Shown here: positions 47,833-57,250 of the stretch, piece after piece
Layout: each line of letters starts with the position of its first letter
Numbering within the stretch: position 1 is the first letter of the stretch
NCBI RefSeq assembly: GCF_900156505.1
Contig: NZ_FTPR01000004.1
Location: 62,001-126,000, forward strand
DNA from: Yoonia rosea
Lineage (GTDB): Bacteria; Pseudomonadota; Alphaproteobacteria; Rhodobacterales; Rhodobacteraceae
Length of the DNA stretch: 64,000 bases
Direction of reading: 5' to 3'
Made by a program: the position numbers and the translations under genes
Notes under the pieces: generated by a model
Seen by the model: only the letters and a program-made list of their open reading frames with translations
What the model was told of the DNA's origin: nothing
The model's database searches: none

Positions 47833-48726
47833 ATGACAGCAACAGTAATTGACGGAAAAGCCTTTGCCGCAAAGGTCCGCGGGCAAGTCGCCGAAGGTGT
47901 GGCCAAGCTGAAGGCTGATCATGGCATTACCCCCGGTCTGGCTGTTGTACTGGTGGGCGAAGACCCTGCCAGTCAGGTCTATGTCCGCTCCAAGGGCAAG
48001 ATGACTGTTGAAGTTGGTATGGAGTCCTTCACGCATCAGTTGGATGTGGATACTTCCGAGGCCGATCTGCTGGCGCTGATTGCGCAGTTGAACGATGATC
48101 CTGCCGTGCATGGTATTCTGGTACAATTGCCGCTGCCTGCGCATCTGAACAGTGATCTGGTGATCAATAGTATTGATCCGGCCAAGGACGTTGATGGCTT
48201 TCATATCTCGAATGTCGGTCTGTTGGGTACGGGACAGAAAAGCATGGTGCCGTGCACACCATTGGGCAGTCTGATGATGTTGCGTGATCATCACGGGTCG
48301 CTTTCGGGAATGAATGCCGTGGTGATTGGCCGCTCGAACATCGTGGGCAAACCGATGGCGCAGCTCTTGCTGAACGACAGTTGCACCGTCACCATCGCTC
48401 ATAGCCGGACGAAGAACCTGTCCGATGTTGTGCGGCAGGCCGATATTGTAGTGGCCGCTGTGGGGCGTCCGCAGATGGTCACGGGCGACTGGATCAAACC
48501 GGGTGCCACAGTGATTGATGTGGGCATCAACCGGATCGATAAGCCCGAAGGCGGCACCCGTCTGGTGGGGGATGCGGATTATGACAGTTGCGCCGCTGTC
48601 GCGGGTGCAATTACCCCCGTGCCTGGTGGCGTGGGGCCGATGACGATTGCCTGTCTGCTGGCCAATACGCTGACCGCCTGTTGCCGCGCCAACGGGTTGG
48701 CCGAGCCGGAAGGACTGACCGCTTAA
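47833..48726 (+). CDS. folD: Methylene-THF dehydrogenase / methenyl-THF cyclohydrolase
   Basis: The 297-residue bifunctional enzyme shows FolD motifs: [28 protein letters not shown] with the active lysine region before it, [15 protein letters not shown] (NADP fold) and [19 protein letters not shown]. It interconverts methylene-, methenyl- and formyl-THF and supplies NADPH. GAGAAG lies upstream of the ATG. It is the partner of fhs. Its last four bases overlap the convergent pdeM gene. Confidence 0.96.
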   Translation: MTATVIDGKAFAAKVRGQVAEGVAKLKADHGITPGLAVVLVGEDPASQVYVRSKGKMTVEVGMESFTHQLDVDTSEADLLALIAQLNDDPAVHGILVQLPLPAHLNSDLVINSIDPAKDVDGFHISNVGLLGTGQKSMVPCTPLGSLMMLRDHHGSLSGMNAVVIGRSNIVGKPMAQLLLNDSCTVTIAHSRTKNLSDVVRQADIVVAAVGRPQMVTGDWIKPGATVIDVGINRIDKPEGGTRLVGDADYDSCAAVAGAITPVPGGVGPMTIACLLANTLTACCRANGLAEPEGLTA

Positions 48727-49364
48727 ACGGGCACAGGAATGGCTTTGTGCCCTGTCATGATCGCGATGATCTGTCCGCTAAAGAGTTTGCGCAAGTCTGC
48801 GGCTTGGCTGGAGAGCCCGCCCGTATAAGCGCCATAGGCGGGCATGATCAGCCTGTGCGCATCATAAAGGAACGCCGGCCTGCTGCGCCCTGCAACGCGG
48901 TGTTTGGGGTGATAGTGACCTGACACCTCGGCTGTTTCCGCCGTAGCTATATGGCGGAAGATGAGTGTGCCAATAGTCATTTGCGACCGATGTGTTCCGC
49001 CAAGGTCAACCGGACCCGGATCGTGATTTCCCTCGATCCACACCCATGATTTGCCTGCCTGCAAACGTGTCAGCCAAAGCCGCGCATCCTCATCAAGGCT
49101 GTTGGCGGCATCAAGGTCGTCGAAGCTGTCTCCGAGGCAGATCACCTGTCGGGGTTGGGTCGTGGTGATATCGGTTTCCAGCTTTTGCAAGGTCTCCTGC
49201 ACCTCGTAAGGGGGCAACATCACGCCGCTGCGCCGCGCGATCCGTTCGGATTTACCAAGATGCAGGTCAGAGACGCAAAGTACTGCGTGTTCAGGCAAAT
49301 ACAGCGCACCCGAGGGCAGGGCGCAGCATCGGGTTCCGCAAAAATCAAAGTTATATGCGTTCAT
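48723..49364 (-). CDS. pdeM: PdeM, ligase-associated DNA-damage-response metallophosphoesterase
   Basis: The 213-residue protein has the calcineurin-like motifs in order: [32 protein letters not shown] and a late [10 protein letters not shown]. This set and the size match PdeM of the ligase-associated DNA repair system. It starts 38 bases after the stop of the Lhr-type helicase and so shares its transcript. The ATP-dependent ligase and exonuclease of this system are not in the window; downstream lies folD on the other strand. Confidence 0.9.
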   Translation of the reverse strand: MNAYNFDFCGTRCCALPSGALYLPEHAVLCVSDLHLGKSERIARRSGVMLPPYEVQETLQKLETDITTTQPRQVICLGDSFDDLDAANSLDEDARLWLTRLQAGKSWVWIEGNHDPGPVDLGGTHRSQMTIGTLIFRHIATAETAEVSGHYHPKHRVAGRSRPAFLYDAHRLIMPAYGAYTGGLSSQAADLRKLFSGQIIAIMTGHKAIPVPV

Positions 49365-49402
49365 GCTCTGTTCTTGGGGTAAGTCCTACGCGAGTTCAAG
49401 CG

Positions 49403-51808
49403 TCAAAGCGATGACACGCCAGCGGCAGCCATCAGTCGGGCGGCCTCTTCCTCCATCAGGCGTTCCCGGCCCGCGCCCGCAACGGCGATCCGCCCCTGTT
49501 CAAGGAACATGGGTAGGGAAAGCGGGGTCACGCGGTCAAGGTTCAGGTGGTCGATGCGACCTGCGGTGCGTGTCAGCATTTCTTCGATCCGGCCAAAATC
49601 GACCAGCCCGCGCATGGCCTCTTCGCGGGTGATGCGCAGCATGAGGTGATCGGGATCGTATTTGGACAGGGTGTCATAGAGAATATCGGAGGAAAACGTG
49701 GCCTGTCGCCCGCTTTTGCGGGCTTGGGGCAGGTTGCGTTCAATCAGACCGGCAATCGTGGCCGCACCACGGAATGTGCGTTTCATCACCGCATTGCCAG
49801 ACAACCACGTTTCAAAATCCGCGCGCATATTGTCGGGTTGCAGCAAGGGGTTCGGGTCCGTGACAGGATCAAGGCCCCAGATCAGTGTGGCATAGTCCGT
49901 TGAGACAAAACCCATGGGATGCAGGTTCAACTCTTCCATGCGCTGCGTGACAAGCATGCCAAGGGTCTGCATCGCGTTACGACCTGCGAAACCGTAGATG
50001 CACAGATGATAGCGGCCTTCGTGCGGGAAGCTTTCCACCAGAATACGGTCCGCCTCGGGCAGTTTTGAGAATTTACGCTGCAGGCCAAGCCATTCAGCGG
50101 TATGTGCGGGCAGTTCAGGCCAGTCGGGTTGGTTAAACATGCGCAAAATGCGCTCCGACAGCTGGGTAGAGTTGGCGAATTTCGTGCCCATGAAGGTGGC
50201 GATTTTCGGCGTTTTATCAGCGCGGCGCGATACCTCGACTGTCATTTCCTTCAGGTTCTCGTAGCGGACAACTTGTCCGCCGATCAGGAAAGTATCACCG
50301 GGGGTCAGGGTGGCAGCGAAAGCCTCTTCGACCTCGCCCAAGGGTTTGTAATTGCCCTTCATGCGCACCTTGAGGGTATCTGTGTCTTGAATGGTTCCGA
50401 TGTTCATGCGGATACGTAGCGCCGCCCGCGGGTCGCGCAACTGCCAGCGTCCGTCTGCGGTTTGGAGCAGGCGTTTCCATTTGTCATAGGCGCGCAGGGC
50501 ATAGCCGCCGGTGGCGCAGAAATCGAGACAGTCATCAAAGGCTGCGCGCGACAGATCACGGTAGGCGCCGACAGTCCTGATTTCGCGGTAAAGCGCATCT
50601 GCGTCGAAGGGACCGGCGCAAGCGGTGATCAGAATGTGCTGGCACAGCACGTCACGGGGGCCTGCGCCTTTGGGGTCACCGTCAAGATCATGCGCCTTGA
50701 CGGCCTCAAGTGCGGCGACACATTCGACGACTTCAAAGCGGTTCGCAGGCACCAAAAGCGCCTTGGACGGTGCATTGTAGCGGTGGTTCGCGCGTCCGAT
50801 GCGCTGGACCAGACGTTTGACGTTCTTGGGTGCGCCAACTTGGATCACCAGATCTACGTCACCCCAGTCGATACCAAGATCAAGCGAACCTGTGCAGACG
50901 ATGGCGCGCAATTGCCCCGCGACCAATGCGGCCTCAACCCGTTCGCGTTGTTCGCGGGCAAGACTGCCGTGGTGGATGCCGATGGGCAGGTCGTCGGTAT
51001 TGGCAAGCCAGAGGTTGTGAAAGAAAATCTCGGCCTGGGCGCGGGTGTTGTGAAAGATCAGCGTCGTTTTGTGTTTCTTGACCTCTTCGAGCACGGCAGG
51101 GATCGCATATTTCGCGCCGCCGCCTGACCACGGCGGTCTCTCTTGCGTGACCAGCATCGCGATATCCGGATCAGGGCCGGGATCGGCGTTGATGATGTCG
51201 CAAGGATCGGGGTGGCGGGCAAGTTGGCGCGCGATGGCGGCCGGATCTTCCACTGTTGCCGAGAGGCCTACCCGCCGCAGGTCAGGGGCAAGGGTTTGCA
51301 GGCGGCTGAGGGCGAGCATGAGTTGATCGCCACGTTTGCTCTCGGCCAGTGCATGGATCTCATCGACGATAATACGCTGCAGGCCTTTGAAGATGCGCGG
51401 CGCGTCCTCATAGCTCGTGAGCAGGGCGAGAGATTCGGGCGTCGTCAGCAGGATATGGGGCGGGTCGGCGCGTTGGCGGCGTTTTTGGGTGTAAGTTGTA
51501 TCGCCTGTGCGGTCCTCAATCCGGATGGGCAGACCCATTTCTTCGACAGGGCGGCGCAGGTTGCGTTTGATGTCAGCGGCGAGCGCTTTGAGCGGCGAGA
51601 CGTAGAGCGTATGCAGACCTTCGTGCGTACCGTCTGCGAGTTCGATCAGGGATGGCAGGAATCCGGCCAGTGTCTTGCCGCCACCCGTGGGTGCGATCAG
51701 CATCAAGGCAGGGCTTGCCGCTTGATCAAGCATGGCCTGCTGATGCGGGTGGATGCTCCAGCCGCGGGAGGTGAACCAATCTTGAAAAATGGGGGGCAGG
51801 GTAGTCAT
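49403..51808 (-). CDS. Ligase-associated DNA-damage-response Lhr-type DEXH helicase
   Basis: The 801-residue superfamily 2 helicase has Walker A LIAPTGGGKTLAGFLPSL, the Walker B box VDEIHAL, motif III GLSATVEDP, and motif VI VQRIGRANHRYNAPS. A long Lhr-type C-terminal region with DUF4545-like sequence follows. The N-terminus begins LPPIFQDWFTSRGW, as in the shorter ligase-associated Lhr forms (about 800 residues, against about 1500 in full Lhr). It unwinds or anneals nucleic acid in DNA damage repair together with PdeM, an ATP-dependent ligase and an exonuclease. Confidence 0.9.
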   Translation of the reverse strand: MTTLPPIFQDWFTSRGWSIHPHQQAMLDQAASPALMLIAPTGGGKTLAGFLPSLIELADGTHEGLHTLYVSPLKALAADIKRNLRRPVEEMGLPIRIEDRTGDTTYTQKRRQRADPPHILLTTPESLALLTSYEDAPRIFKGLQRIIVDEIHALAESKRGDQLMLALSRLQTLAPDLRRVGLSATVEDPAAIARQLARHPDPCDIINADPGPDPDIAMLVTQERPPWSGGGAKYAIPAVLEEVKKHKTTLIFHNTRAQAEIFFHNLWLANTDDLPIGIHHGSLAREQRERVEAALVAGQLRAIVCTGSLDLGIDWGDVDLVIQVGAPKNVKRLVQRIGRANHRYNAPSKALLVPANRFEVVECVAALEAVKAHDLDGDPKGAGPRDVLCQHILITACAGPFDADALYREIRTVGAYRDLSRAAFDDCLDFCATGGYALRAYDKWKRLLQTADGRWQLRDPRAALRIRMNIGTIQDTDTLKVRMKGNYKPLGEVEEAFAATLTPGDTFLIGGQVVRYENLKEMTVEVSRRADKTPKIATFMGTKFANSTQLSERILRMFNQPDWPELPAHTAEWLGLQRKFSKLPEADRILVESFPHEGRYHLCIYGFAGRNAMQTLGMLVTQRMEELNLHPMGFVSTDYATLIWGLDPVTDPNPLLQPDNMRADFETWLSGNAVMKRTFRGAATIAGLIERNLPQARKSGRQATFSSDILYDTLSKYDPDHLMLRITREEAMRGLVDFGRIEEMLTRTAGRIDHLNLDRVTPLSLPMFLEQGRIAVAGAGRERLMEEEAARLMAAAGVSSL

Positions 51809-51833
51809 GCTGCTAAGGTGACGTGCGGGGGTC

Positions 51834-51855
51834 GTGCGTCAAGACGCACCTTACG
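51834..51855. repeat. Partial palindrome related to the 10596 repeat
   Basis: GTGCGTC, two bases, then GACGCACCTTAC share the central CAAGA and the right arm CACCTTAC with the element at 10596-10621; only seven bases of the left arm pair. It lies upstream of the Lhr start codon. Confidence 0.4.
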
Positions 51856-51870
51856 TTTTGCACGCTAAGC

Positions 51871-51898
51871 AATGAAACAGGCCCCCATGCGGGGGCCC
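51871..51898 (-). terminator. Terminator-like hairpin after the Tad-linked ATPase
   Basis: On the minus strand GGCCCCC, four bases, then GGGGGCC form a perfect 7-bp stem, followed by TGTTTCATT. It lies 14 bases after the ATPase stop and is the likely end of the Tad transcript. The T tract is weak. Confidence 0.6.
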
Positions 51899-51911
51899 AT
51901 TCCGGGAAATG

Positions 51912-53222
51912 CTAGTGAACGATATCTTCTTCTTTCACGAACATGTTGGCCCATGCACGGTCAATCAATTCGGGCGACATCTGATATGGGATGCCTTCAA
52001 ATTCGCAGATCGAAATCATCTGGTCGATCAAAAAGATTGGCTGATAGTTCGCGTAGACGTTGTCGATTTCCGGATAGCGGACGTTCAGCAGATGCACGAG
52101 CGTATCCTCGTCCAGCGGCATTTTGCGTTTGCGTGCGACCATGGCAAAAATCTTGAGGAAGTCTTCCTGATTTGGGCCGTCAATCTTGATCTTGTAGAAA
52201 ATACGGCGAAGGGCCGCCTTATCGAAGATCGCATTCGGGTGGAAGTTGGTCGAGAACACAACGAGCGTATCGAAGGGCACTTCGAACTTTTCACCTGATT
52301 GCAGGGCAAGAATATCCTTGTTTTCTTCCAGTGGAACAATCCAGCGGTTCACGAGCGTCTGCGGTGGTTCGGCCTGACGGCCAAGGTCGTCCACGATGAA
52401 GATGCCGCCGGTGGATTTCAGCTGCAAAGGCGCCTGATAGGTCCGCGCTGTCGGGTTATAGACGAGGTCAAGCATCGACAGCGACAATTCACCGCCGGTA
52501 ATCACGGTGGGGCGTTCGCAACGCACATAGCGGGTGTCAAAGCGGCCGGATGTGCGGCGCAGGCTGTTGGGGTCATCCACGTCGTCTTCAGCGGCGCTAT
52601 GGACGATCGGGTCATAAACGGTGATCACCTGACCAGAATATTCGATCGCGCGCGGCACGTAGATTTTATCGCCCAAAGCGTCACGGATACCGTTCGAGAT
52701 CGAGGATTTACCGTTACCGGGTGGTCCGTACATCAGGATCGAACGACCGGCGCTAACCGCAGGGCCGAGGTTGGACAACAGGTCTTCCGGCAGAACAAGG
52801 TGCCCCATCGCTGTTTGCAACTGGTCGCGGGTCAGTTGGATGTTGCGGATCGACTGGCGCTGGATTTGCTGGCGATAGATATCGAGCGGTACTGGCATCG
52901 CGCCATAGTATTCGGACTGGCCAAGTGCATCGAGTGCGCGCGCACGGCCTGCGTCTGTCAGCTGATAGCCCATTTCGTTGCCGCTATTGGCGTTGAGTGT
53001 ACCAGTCGCCTCTAGCAAAAGCTGGCCCCGTGCCATGTCAACCAGTTCCTGTGTGACAGGTATTGGCAGGCAGATGGCACGGCTGATCGCCGACACCAGA
53101 TCAAGGTTCATGCGGAACATCGTCTTGATCAAGATGTCGCGCATCATGGCCATTGGCAAAAGCATGGCTTCGAGGCTGCGCGGCGCCGGGGGCGCCATTA
53201 CACCGTTTGTTTGAACATTCAT
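51912..53222 (-). CDS. AAA+ ATPase linked to the Tad pilus locus
   Basis: The 436-residue protein has Walker A LMYGPPGNGKSSISNGI at about residues 160-180, Walker B GGIFIVDDLGRQ, and a sensor-1-like VVFSTNFHP followed by an arginine pair in ALRRIFYKIKID. An N-terminal region of about 150 residues, with the ARGQLLLEATGTLN stretch, is not a domain I know. No signal peptide or helix is seen, so it is cytoplasmic. It lies 125 bases after cpaA at the end of the tad genes on the same strand. Its role in pilus function is unproven. Confidence 0.72.
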   Translation of the reverse strand: MNVQTNGVMAPPAPRSLEAMLLPMAMMRDILIKTMFRMNLDLVSAISRAICLPIPVTQELVDMARGQLLLEATGTLNANSGNEMGYQLTDAGRARALDALGQSEYYGAMPVPLDIYRQQIQRQSIRNIQLTRDQLQTAMGHLVLPEDLLSNLGPAVSAGRSILMYGPPGNGKSSISNGIRDALGDKIYVPRAIEYSGQVITVYDPIVHSAAEDDVDDPNSLRRTSGRFDTRYVRCERPTVITGGELSLSMLDLVYNPTARTYQAPLQLKSTGGIFIVDDLGRQAEPPQTLVNRWIVPLEENKDILALQSGEKFEVPFDTLVVFSTNFHPNAIFDKAALRRIFYKIKIDGPNQEDFLKIFAMVARKRKMPLDEDTLVHLLNVRYPEIDNVYANYQPIFLIDQMISICEFEGIPYQMSPELIDRAWANMFVKEEDIVH

Positions 53223-53302
53223 ATCAGGTCCCGCCCATCAAAATCACATCCTGGCCGCAGACTCAGCGGCAGTTGCCGAGGAGTGTAGTGGAAACTATGG
53301 CA

Positions 53303-53331
53303 AAATAGTGAATAAACATGTGCCTGTCCAA
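53303..53331 (-). promoter_or_regulatory. Candidate promoter of the AAA+ ATPase gene
   Basis: On the minus strand TTGGAC, 17 bases, then CTATTT occur about 81-109 bases upstream of the ATPase start. The -10 box is poor. A separate promoter would allow expression independent of the tad operon. Confidence 0.3.
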
Positions 53332-53347
53332 GGCATTGCAAAAGTTA

Positions 53348-53833
53348 TCAGCGATAAACGGCAACAAGTCCCAGATATAGTACAAGCGTCATGCTTAACG
53401 GGAAGCCTTTGGGGAAGTACCGGCCAGCGTTCCAGCTTTTCCACTCTGCTACGGGCCGTTTCAGCGGTGTAAGCCGAAACAGCGTGTGTACAAACAGGGC
53501 CGCAAGCAGGCTTGCGGCGAAAACACGCAAAATCATTTCGAGATCTGACATGACAAAGAAGGGGGCCATCGCGGCGATGAGTTTGGCGTCTCCGCCGCCC
53601 ATGACACGCAAGGCCCAAAGCGCCATACAGACCACCAGCGCGATGGGAAAATGCAGCCATTGCCACAGATACGTTTCCCATCCAAAGGCAAAAGGCCCGA
53701 GCACCGCATAGACGACAAGCATGACAGCCACCGTTTTATTGGTGATCTTCATGTCGCGCATGTCGTTCCATGAAATGAACAACGCCAGCGGAATGACGGC
53801 CGGAAGAAACCAGTAGGCTGCGTAGGCTGTCAT
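53348..53833 (-). CDS. cpaA: Prepilin peptidase CpaA/TadV
   Basis: The 161-residue membrane protein has about five helices and the aspartate protease motif of type IV prepilin peptidases: a first Asp in ISWNDMRDMKI and the GGGD motif (VMGGGDAKLIAAMAPFFV). It is short, lacking the methylation domain, as TadV/CpaA proteins are. It cuts the leader from Flp pilin and pseudopilins. It is 12 bases downstream of the TPR lipoprotein gene. Confidence 0.93.
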   Translation of the reverse strand: MTAYAAYWFLPAVIPLALFISWNDMRDMKITNKTVAVMLVVYAVLGPFAFGWETYLWQWLHFPIALVVCMALWALRVMGGGDAKLIAAMAPFFVMSDLEMILRVFAASLLAALFVHTLFRLTPLKRPVAEWKSWNAGRYFPKGFPLSMTLVLYLGLVAVYR

Positions 53834-53845
53834 TCCTGATTGCGC

Positions 53846-54700
53846 CTAGTTGGACGTGTTGTTTTCAAGAGCTTCCAACGCACGCGTCGCTTCCTCAAAA
53901 TGTTGTGGATGCGTATTGATCGCGTCATTCAGCAACGATTTGCCGATTGTGATGTCGTTTTGCTTGATCGCGGCAAGCGCCATCGTGTGCATCAGTTGGG
54001 CCCGCTCGATCTGGGTCATCGGGATGACAGGGATGGAATAGTTGCGCTGTGCACCGCGTGCCAGAACCAGGTTATTCTTGGCTGTGAACATATTGCTGTT
54101 AAAGCGCAGCGCATCTCCAAAGAGGCGTTCTGCTGCGGCATAATCGCCCCGTGTCAGCTTGGAGAAACCCCAGTTGTTGTAAACTGTCGCGGGGCGTGTC
54201 GTCAGGCCGACAGCTGTTTCATAGAAACTGTCCGCCTTGTCCCACTGCTGACGACTGTCGGCGACCATCGCCTCAAGTCGGTAACGCTGGAATGTCTCAT
54301 ATGTGGGGGGCACGGTATTGAGCGTCGCCGCCGCTTCGTCCCACTGATTTGCGCGGATGAATGCATCGGCCAGTTCAACGCGGTCGGTGTTCGTCGCATC
54401 TTCGTTTGCGACAACAGCCTGCCATGCTGTGATCGCCTCAGCTGGTCGCTTGGCGCGGATCAGTGACTTTGCCAAGCCGCGCTGCAGGTCGATCCGCCCG
54501 GGGTCATTGGCATTGGCGTTGGCGAAGTATCGCACGGCCTCATCGGGGTCTCCGACTGTTAGCATCACATCGTTGAGGTTGGTTTCGTCGACTACATTGA
54601 TATCTTGCATGGCACGTTCGACCTGTGCCTCGCCTGATTGTTCACAAGCGGCCAACCCGACGGTTGCCGCAAAAAGCGTCAGTATAATTGGGTGGCGCAT
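53846..54700 (-). CDS. TPR-repeat lipoprotein of the Tad locus (TadD-like)
   Basis: The 284-residue protein has a lipoprotein signal (ILTLFAATVGLAAC, cysteine at residue 19) and several tetratricopeptide repeats, including VRYFANANANDPGRIDLQRG and KSLIRAKRPAEAITAWQAVV. TadD lipoproteins help secretin assembly in the outer membrane. A second, shorter TPR lipoprotein lies just upstream. Which of the two matches the classical TadD cannot be told from the sequence alone. Confidence 0.85.
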   Translation of the reverse strand: MRHPIILTLFAATVGLAACEQSGEAQVERAMQDINVVDETNLNDVMLTVGDPDEAVRYFANANANDPGRIDLQRGLAKSLIRAKRPAEAITAWQAVVANEDATNTDRVELADAFIRANQWDEAAATLNTVPPTYETFQRYRLEAMVADSRQQWDKADSFYETAVGLTTRPATVYNNWGFSKLTRGDYAAAERLFGDALRFNSNMFTAKNNLVLARGAQRNYSIPVIPMTQIERAQLMHTMALAAIKQNDITIGKSLLNDAINTHPQHFEEATRALEALENNTSN

Positions 54701-54727
54701 GTTTCTGCGTCCTCTTGCTGCTCTTGC

Positions 54728-55291
54728 CTATAGTGGTTCCGACATCAATACAAAATCACCTGCACCGCGCCGGATCAGATTAAAGTTCTGATATTCTTGT
54801 TCGTCATTATTGATCGGATTTTCTAATTTTGCGAGCGCTAAGCGCAAATTGTCGCGGATTTCGTCCGAATTTCCGTTATCCGCGGCAAATGCGCGACGGA
54901 AAACCTCGCTTGCCTCACTGACATTGCCCCTTTCCATCAAGATGACGCCAAGATTATTCCAGGCGGGGGGGAATGTCGGGTCTTCCTCGACGGCGCGGCG
55001 GAGCCAACGTTCGGCCTGTCCCAAACGCCCCAGATTGAGGTTGGCCGAACCGATAGCGGACATCGTATCAACATTCAGGCCCTGCTGTGCGGCCGCGCGG
55101 TTATAGGCTTTCAGGGCCAATTCATACTCACCTGCGGCCATCAGGCGGTGACCAACGATCAGGCCGTCGGCACTCTCACCGCGGGCAACGCCGGGCGCAA
55201 AGACGCCATCCGGAGAACGATTAAGGCCGCCTGTCGCGCAGGCGGCCAAGAAGAACATGACAAGGCTAATACCAAGCGGCCGTAGCTTCAT
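54728..55291 (-). CDS. TPR-repeat lipoprotein (TadD-like), second copy
   Basis: The 187-residue protein has a lipoprotein signal ending in FFLAAC (cysteine at residue 18) and three TPR units (LMAAGEYELALKAYNRAAAQ; ANLNLGRLGQAERWLRRAVE; GVILMERGNVSEASEVFRRA). It starts six bases after the tadC stop. The two TPR lipoproteins are not close copies of each other. It probably assists CpaC secretin insertion or stability. Confidence 0.85.
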   Translation of the reverse strand: MKLRPLGISLVMFFLAACATGGLNRSPDGVFAPGVARGESADGLIVGHRLMAAGEYELALKAYNRAAAQQGLNVDTMSAIGSANLNLGRLGQAERWLRRAVEEDPTFPPAWNNLGVILMERGNVSEASEVFRRAFAADNGNSDEIRDNLRLALAKLENPINNDEQEYQNFNLIRRGAGDFVLMSEPL

Positions 55292-55297
55292 GGTGGA

Positions 55298-56269
55298 TTA
55301 GCCTCCCAGGTTGACGGCAATCGCATAGATTGAGGGGCCAATCAGCATTGCCATCAGTGGCGGTACCGTCAGCATCATGGTTGCAAGCGTCATTTTCGTC
55401 GGCAGCTTGTTCGCCTTCTCCTCGGCGCGCATCACGCGTTTGTCGCGCATCTCTGCGGAATAAACCCGCAGCGCGTCGGCAATGGACGTACCAAATTGCG
55501 AAGACTGCACCAGCACAGTGACAAAGCTGGCAATATCCGGAACACCACAACGATCTGACATATCCTTGAGAACCGTATTTTTGTCTTTACCGGCTTTGGC
55601 CTCTTGGCTGACGATTTCGAATTCATCAGCGAGATCAGGAAAGCCGGATTTCAGCTCGCGTGCGACACGGATGATGGACTGATCCAAAGACTGACCGGCC
55701 TCGACGCAGACCAGCATCATATCAAGACTGTCAGGGAACGCGTTGATGATTGCTTCCTGACGCATTTGCTGGCGACGTGTCACCCAGTATTTTGGCATGA
55801 CGTAACCAAAACCACCAGGAATCAGGATCCACATCGCGAGTTGCTGGGTCGTGGCCTCGACACCTGTTGTCATTTGAAAGAGAGTGTATGCGCCGCCGCA
55901 TAGAAGGCCAAAGATACCCAATGCGAATTGTAGAAAGTTGTAAATCCGCACCGAGTTCTTGCCACGGTAACCGGCCTGCATCAATTTTAGTTTGATTGCA
56001 GAGTATTCGTCGGCGTTCTGCGGTTCGAGAAAGTTCGCGTATTTCTCGAGTTTGTCCTTGCCGGAGGCGGAGCGCAGCTGCTTGCCTTTACCCTTTTTCC
56101 CGGCATCAGCTGAAGTATTTGCCGCTTTGATCCGGTCAAGCGGGTCAACTTCGCGCTTCAGCAACACTGGCAGTGTCACCAAAATAAGAAAGACGCCGAG
56201 CAAACCGACGATCATCAAAGGACCGTAGGGCCCCAGCTGATCGATGATCATTGTTTGGATATTTTCCAT
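55298..56269 (-). CDS. tadC: Tad secretion inner-membrane protein TadC
   Basis: The 323-residue protein belongs to the type II secretion GspF family. The conserved region is ANAFPDSLDMMLVCVEAGQS-like (INAFPDSLDMMLVCVEAGQS), followed by RELKSGFPDLADEFEIVSQE and LVQSSQFGTSIADALRVYSA, with membrane helices at both ends. With TadB it forms the inner-membrane platform for the CpaF motor. It starts ten bases after tadB. Confidence 0.93.
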   Translation of the reverse strand: MENIQTMIIDQLGPYGPLMIVGLLGVFLILVTLPVLLKREVDPLDRIKAANTSADAGKKGKGKQLRSASGKDKLEKYANFLEPQNADEYSAIKLKLMQAGYRGKNSVRIYNFLQFALGIFGLLCGGAYTLFQMTTGVEATTQQLAMWILIPGGFGYVMPKYWVTRRQQMRQEAIINAFPDSLDMMLVCVEAGQSLDQSIIRVARELKSGFPDLADEFEIVSQEAKAGKDKNTVLKDMSDRCGVPDIASFVTVLVQSSQFGTSIADALRVYSAEMRDKRVMRAEEKANKLPTKMTLATMMLTVPPLMAMLIGPSIYAIAVNLGG

Positions 56270-56279
56270 CTGGTCCCCC

Positions 56280-57245
56280 TCAAACTTTAATATCGACCAA
56301 TGCCCGCATCACAATGAGGTTCACCACGAGGAATGCAACCACGATCAGAACAGCTGGAATGAAAAGCGGGCTTGTCATAACTTCATCGTAATAATCCGGT
56401 TTGACAAGATTGATACCGAGCAATGCCAAAACCGGGAATGCGGACAGCAAATTACCGGACCATTTCGCCTCAGCCGTGATCGCCGCAACGCGACGGAAAA
56501 GGCGAAACCGTGCGCGGATCACCTTCGCCAGACCGTCCAGAATTTCGGCAAGGTTACCACCGGACGTTTGCTGAATCGTCACGGCAACCGCCAGAAAGCG
56601 CATATCCTGATTGTCGAGCCGTTCCGCCATTGCCTTGAGGGTTTCCCCCATATCGCGGCCGTAGGCGGCCTCGTCAGAGATCATGCCCATTTCCGTGCCC
56701 AAGGGGTCAGGTATTTCGCGTGCAACGATGGCGACGGCGGATGAGAACGGGTGACCCACGCGCAGCGAACGCACCATCAATTCCACCGCTTCCGGCAGCT
56801 GTTCAGCAAGCATACTCATCCGCTTTTTGGCTTTGCCGTTTACCCAGACATAGACGCTCCCGATCCCCATAAGAACCGCAACGAGTGCGCGGATCGGGAC
56901 ACCAACGGCCGTAAGTGCCGTCAAAAGGGCAAAGGAAACACCGCTCAGCACAACCATCAACAGCATCAGTTGCACCGGTGTGAATGCAATATTTGCCTTT
57001 TGCGCGCGGTCAGCCAGCAAAGAGTAAACGGGAATACTCTGTGACTTCATATGCTGGGTCATCTCCTTGCGGAGTTGATCCAGAACCTGTTCGCGACTTC
57101 CGCCTTTGTCGAGCATATCCAGACGGCGGTTGACCTTGCCGTCCATGCTTATCGACTTGCCAAAGATGACAAGATAGGCACCCTGAACAAGTGCCAGAAC
57201 GGCAACAAAGATCAGAACGTAGATAAGTGGTTCGACTGAAATCAT
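56280..57245 (-). CDS. tadB: Tad secretion inner-membrane protein TadB
   Basis: The 321-residue GspF-family protein has paired membrane helices near the start and end, and the central conserved stretch EQLPEAVELMVRSLRVGHPF, then SSAVAIVAREIPDPLGTEMG and VTIQQTSGGNLAEILDGLA. It is the partner of TadC in the pilus platform. It begins five bases after the cpaF stop, so the two are closely coupled. Confidence 0.94.
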   Translation of the reverse strand: MISVEPLIYVLIFVAVLALVQGAYLVIFGKSISMDGKVNRRLDMLDKGGSREQVLDQLRKEMTQHMKSQSIPVYSLLADRAQKANIAFTPVQLMLLMVVLSGVSFALLTALTAVGVPIRALVAVLMGIGSVYVWVNGKAKKRMSMLAEQLPEAVELMVRSLRVGHPFSSAVAIVAREIPDPLGTEMGMISDEAAYGRDMGETLKAMAERLDNQDMRFLAVAVTIQQTSGGNLAEILDGLAKVIRARFRLFRRVAAITAEAKWSGNLLSAFPVLALLGINLVKPDYYDEVMTSPLFIPAVLIVVAFLVVNLIVMRALVDIKV

Positions 57246-57250
57246 GTCGT

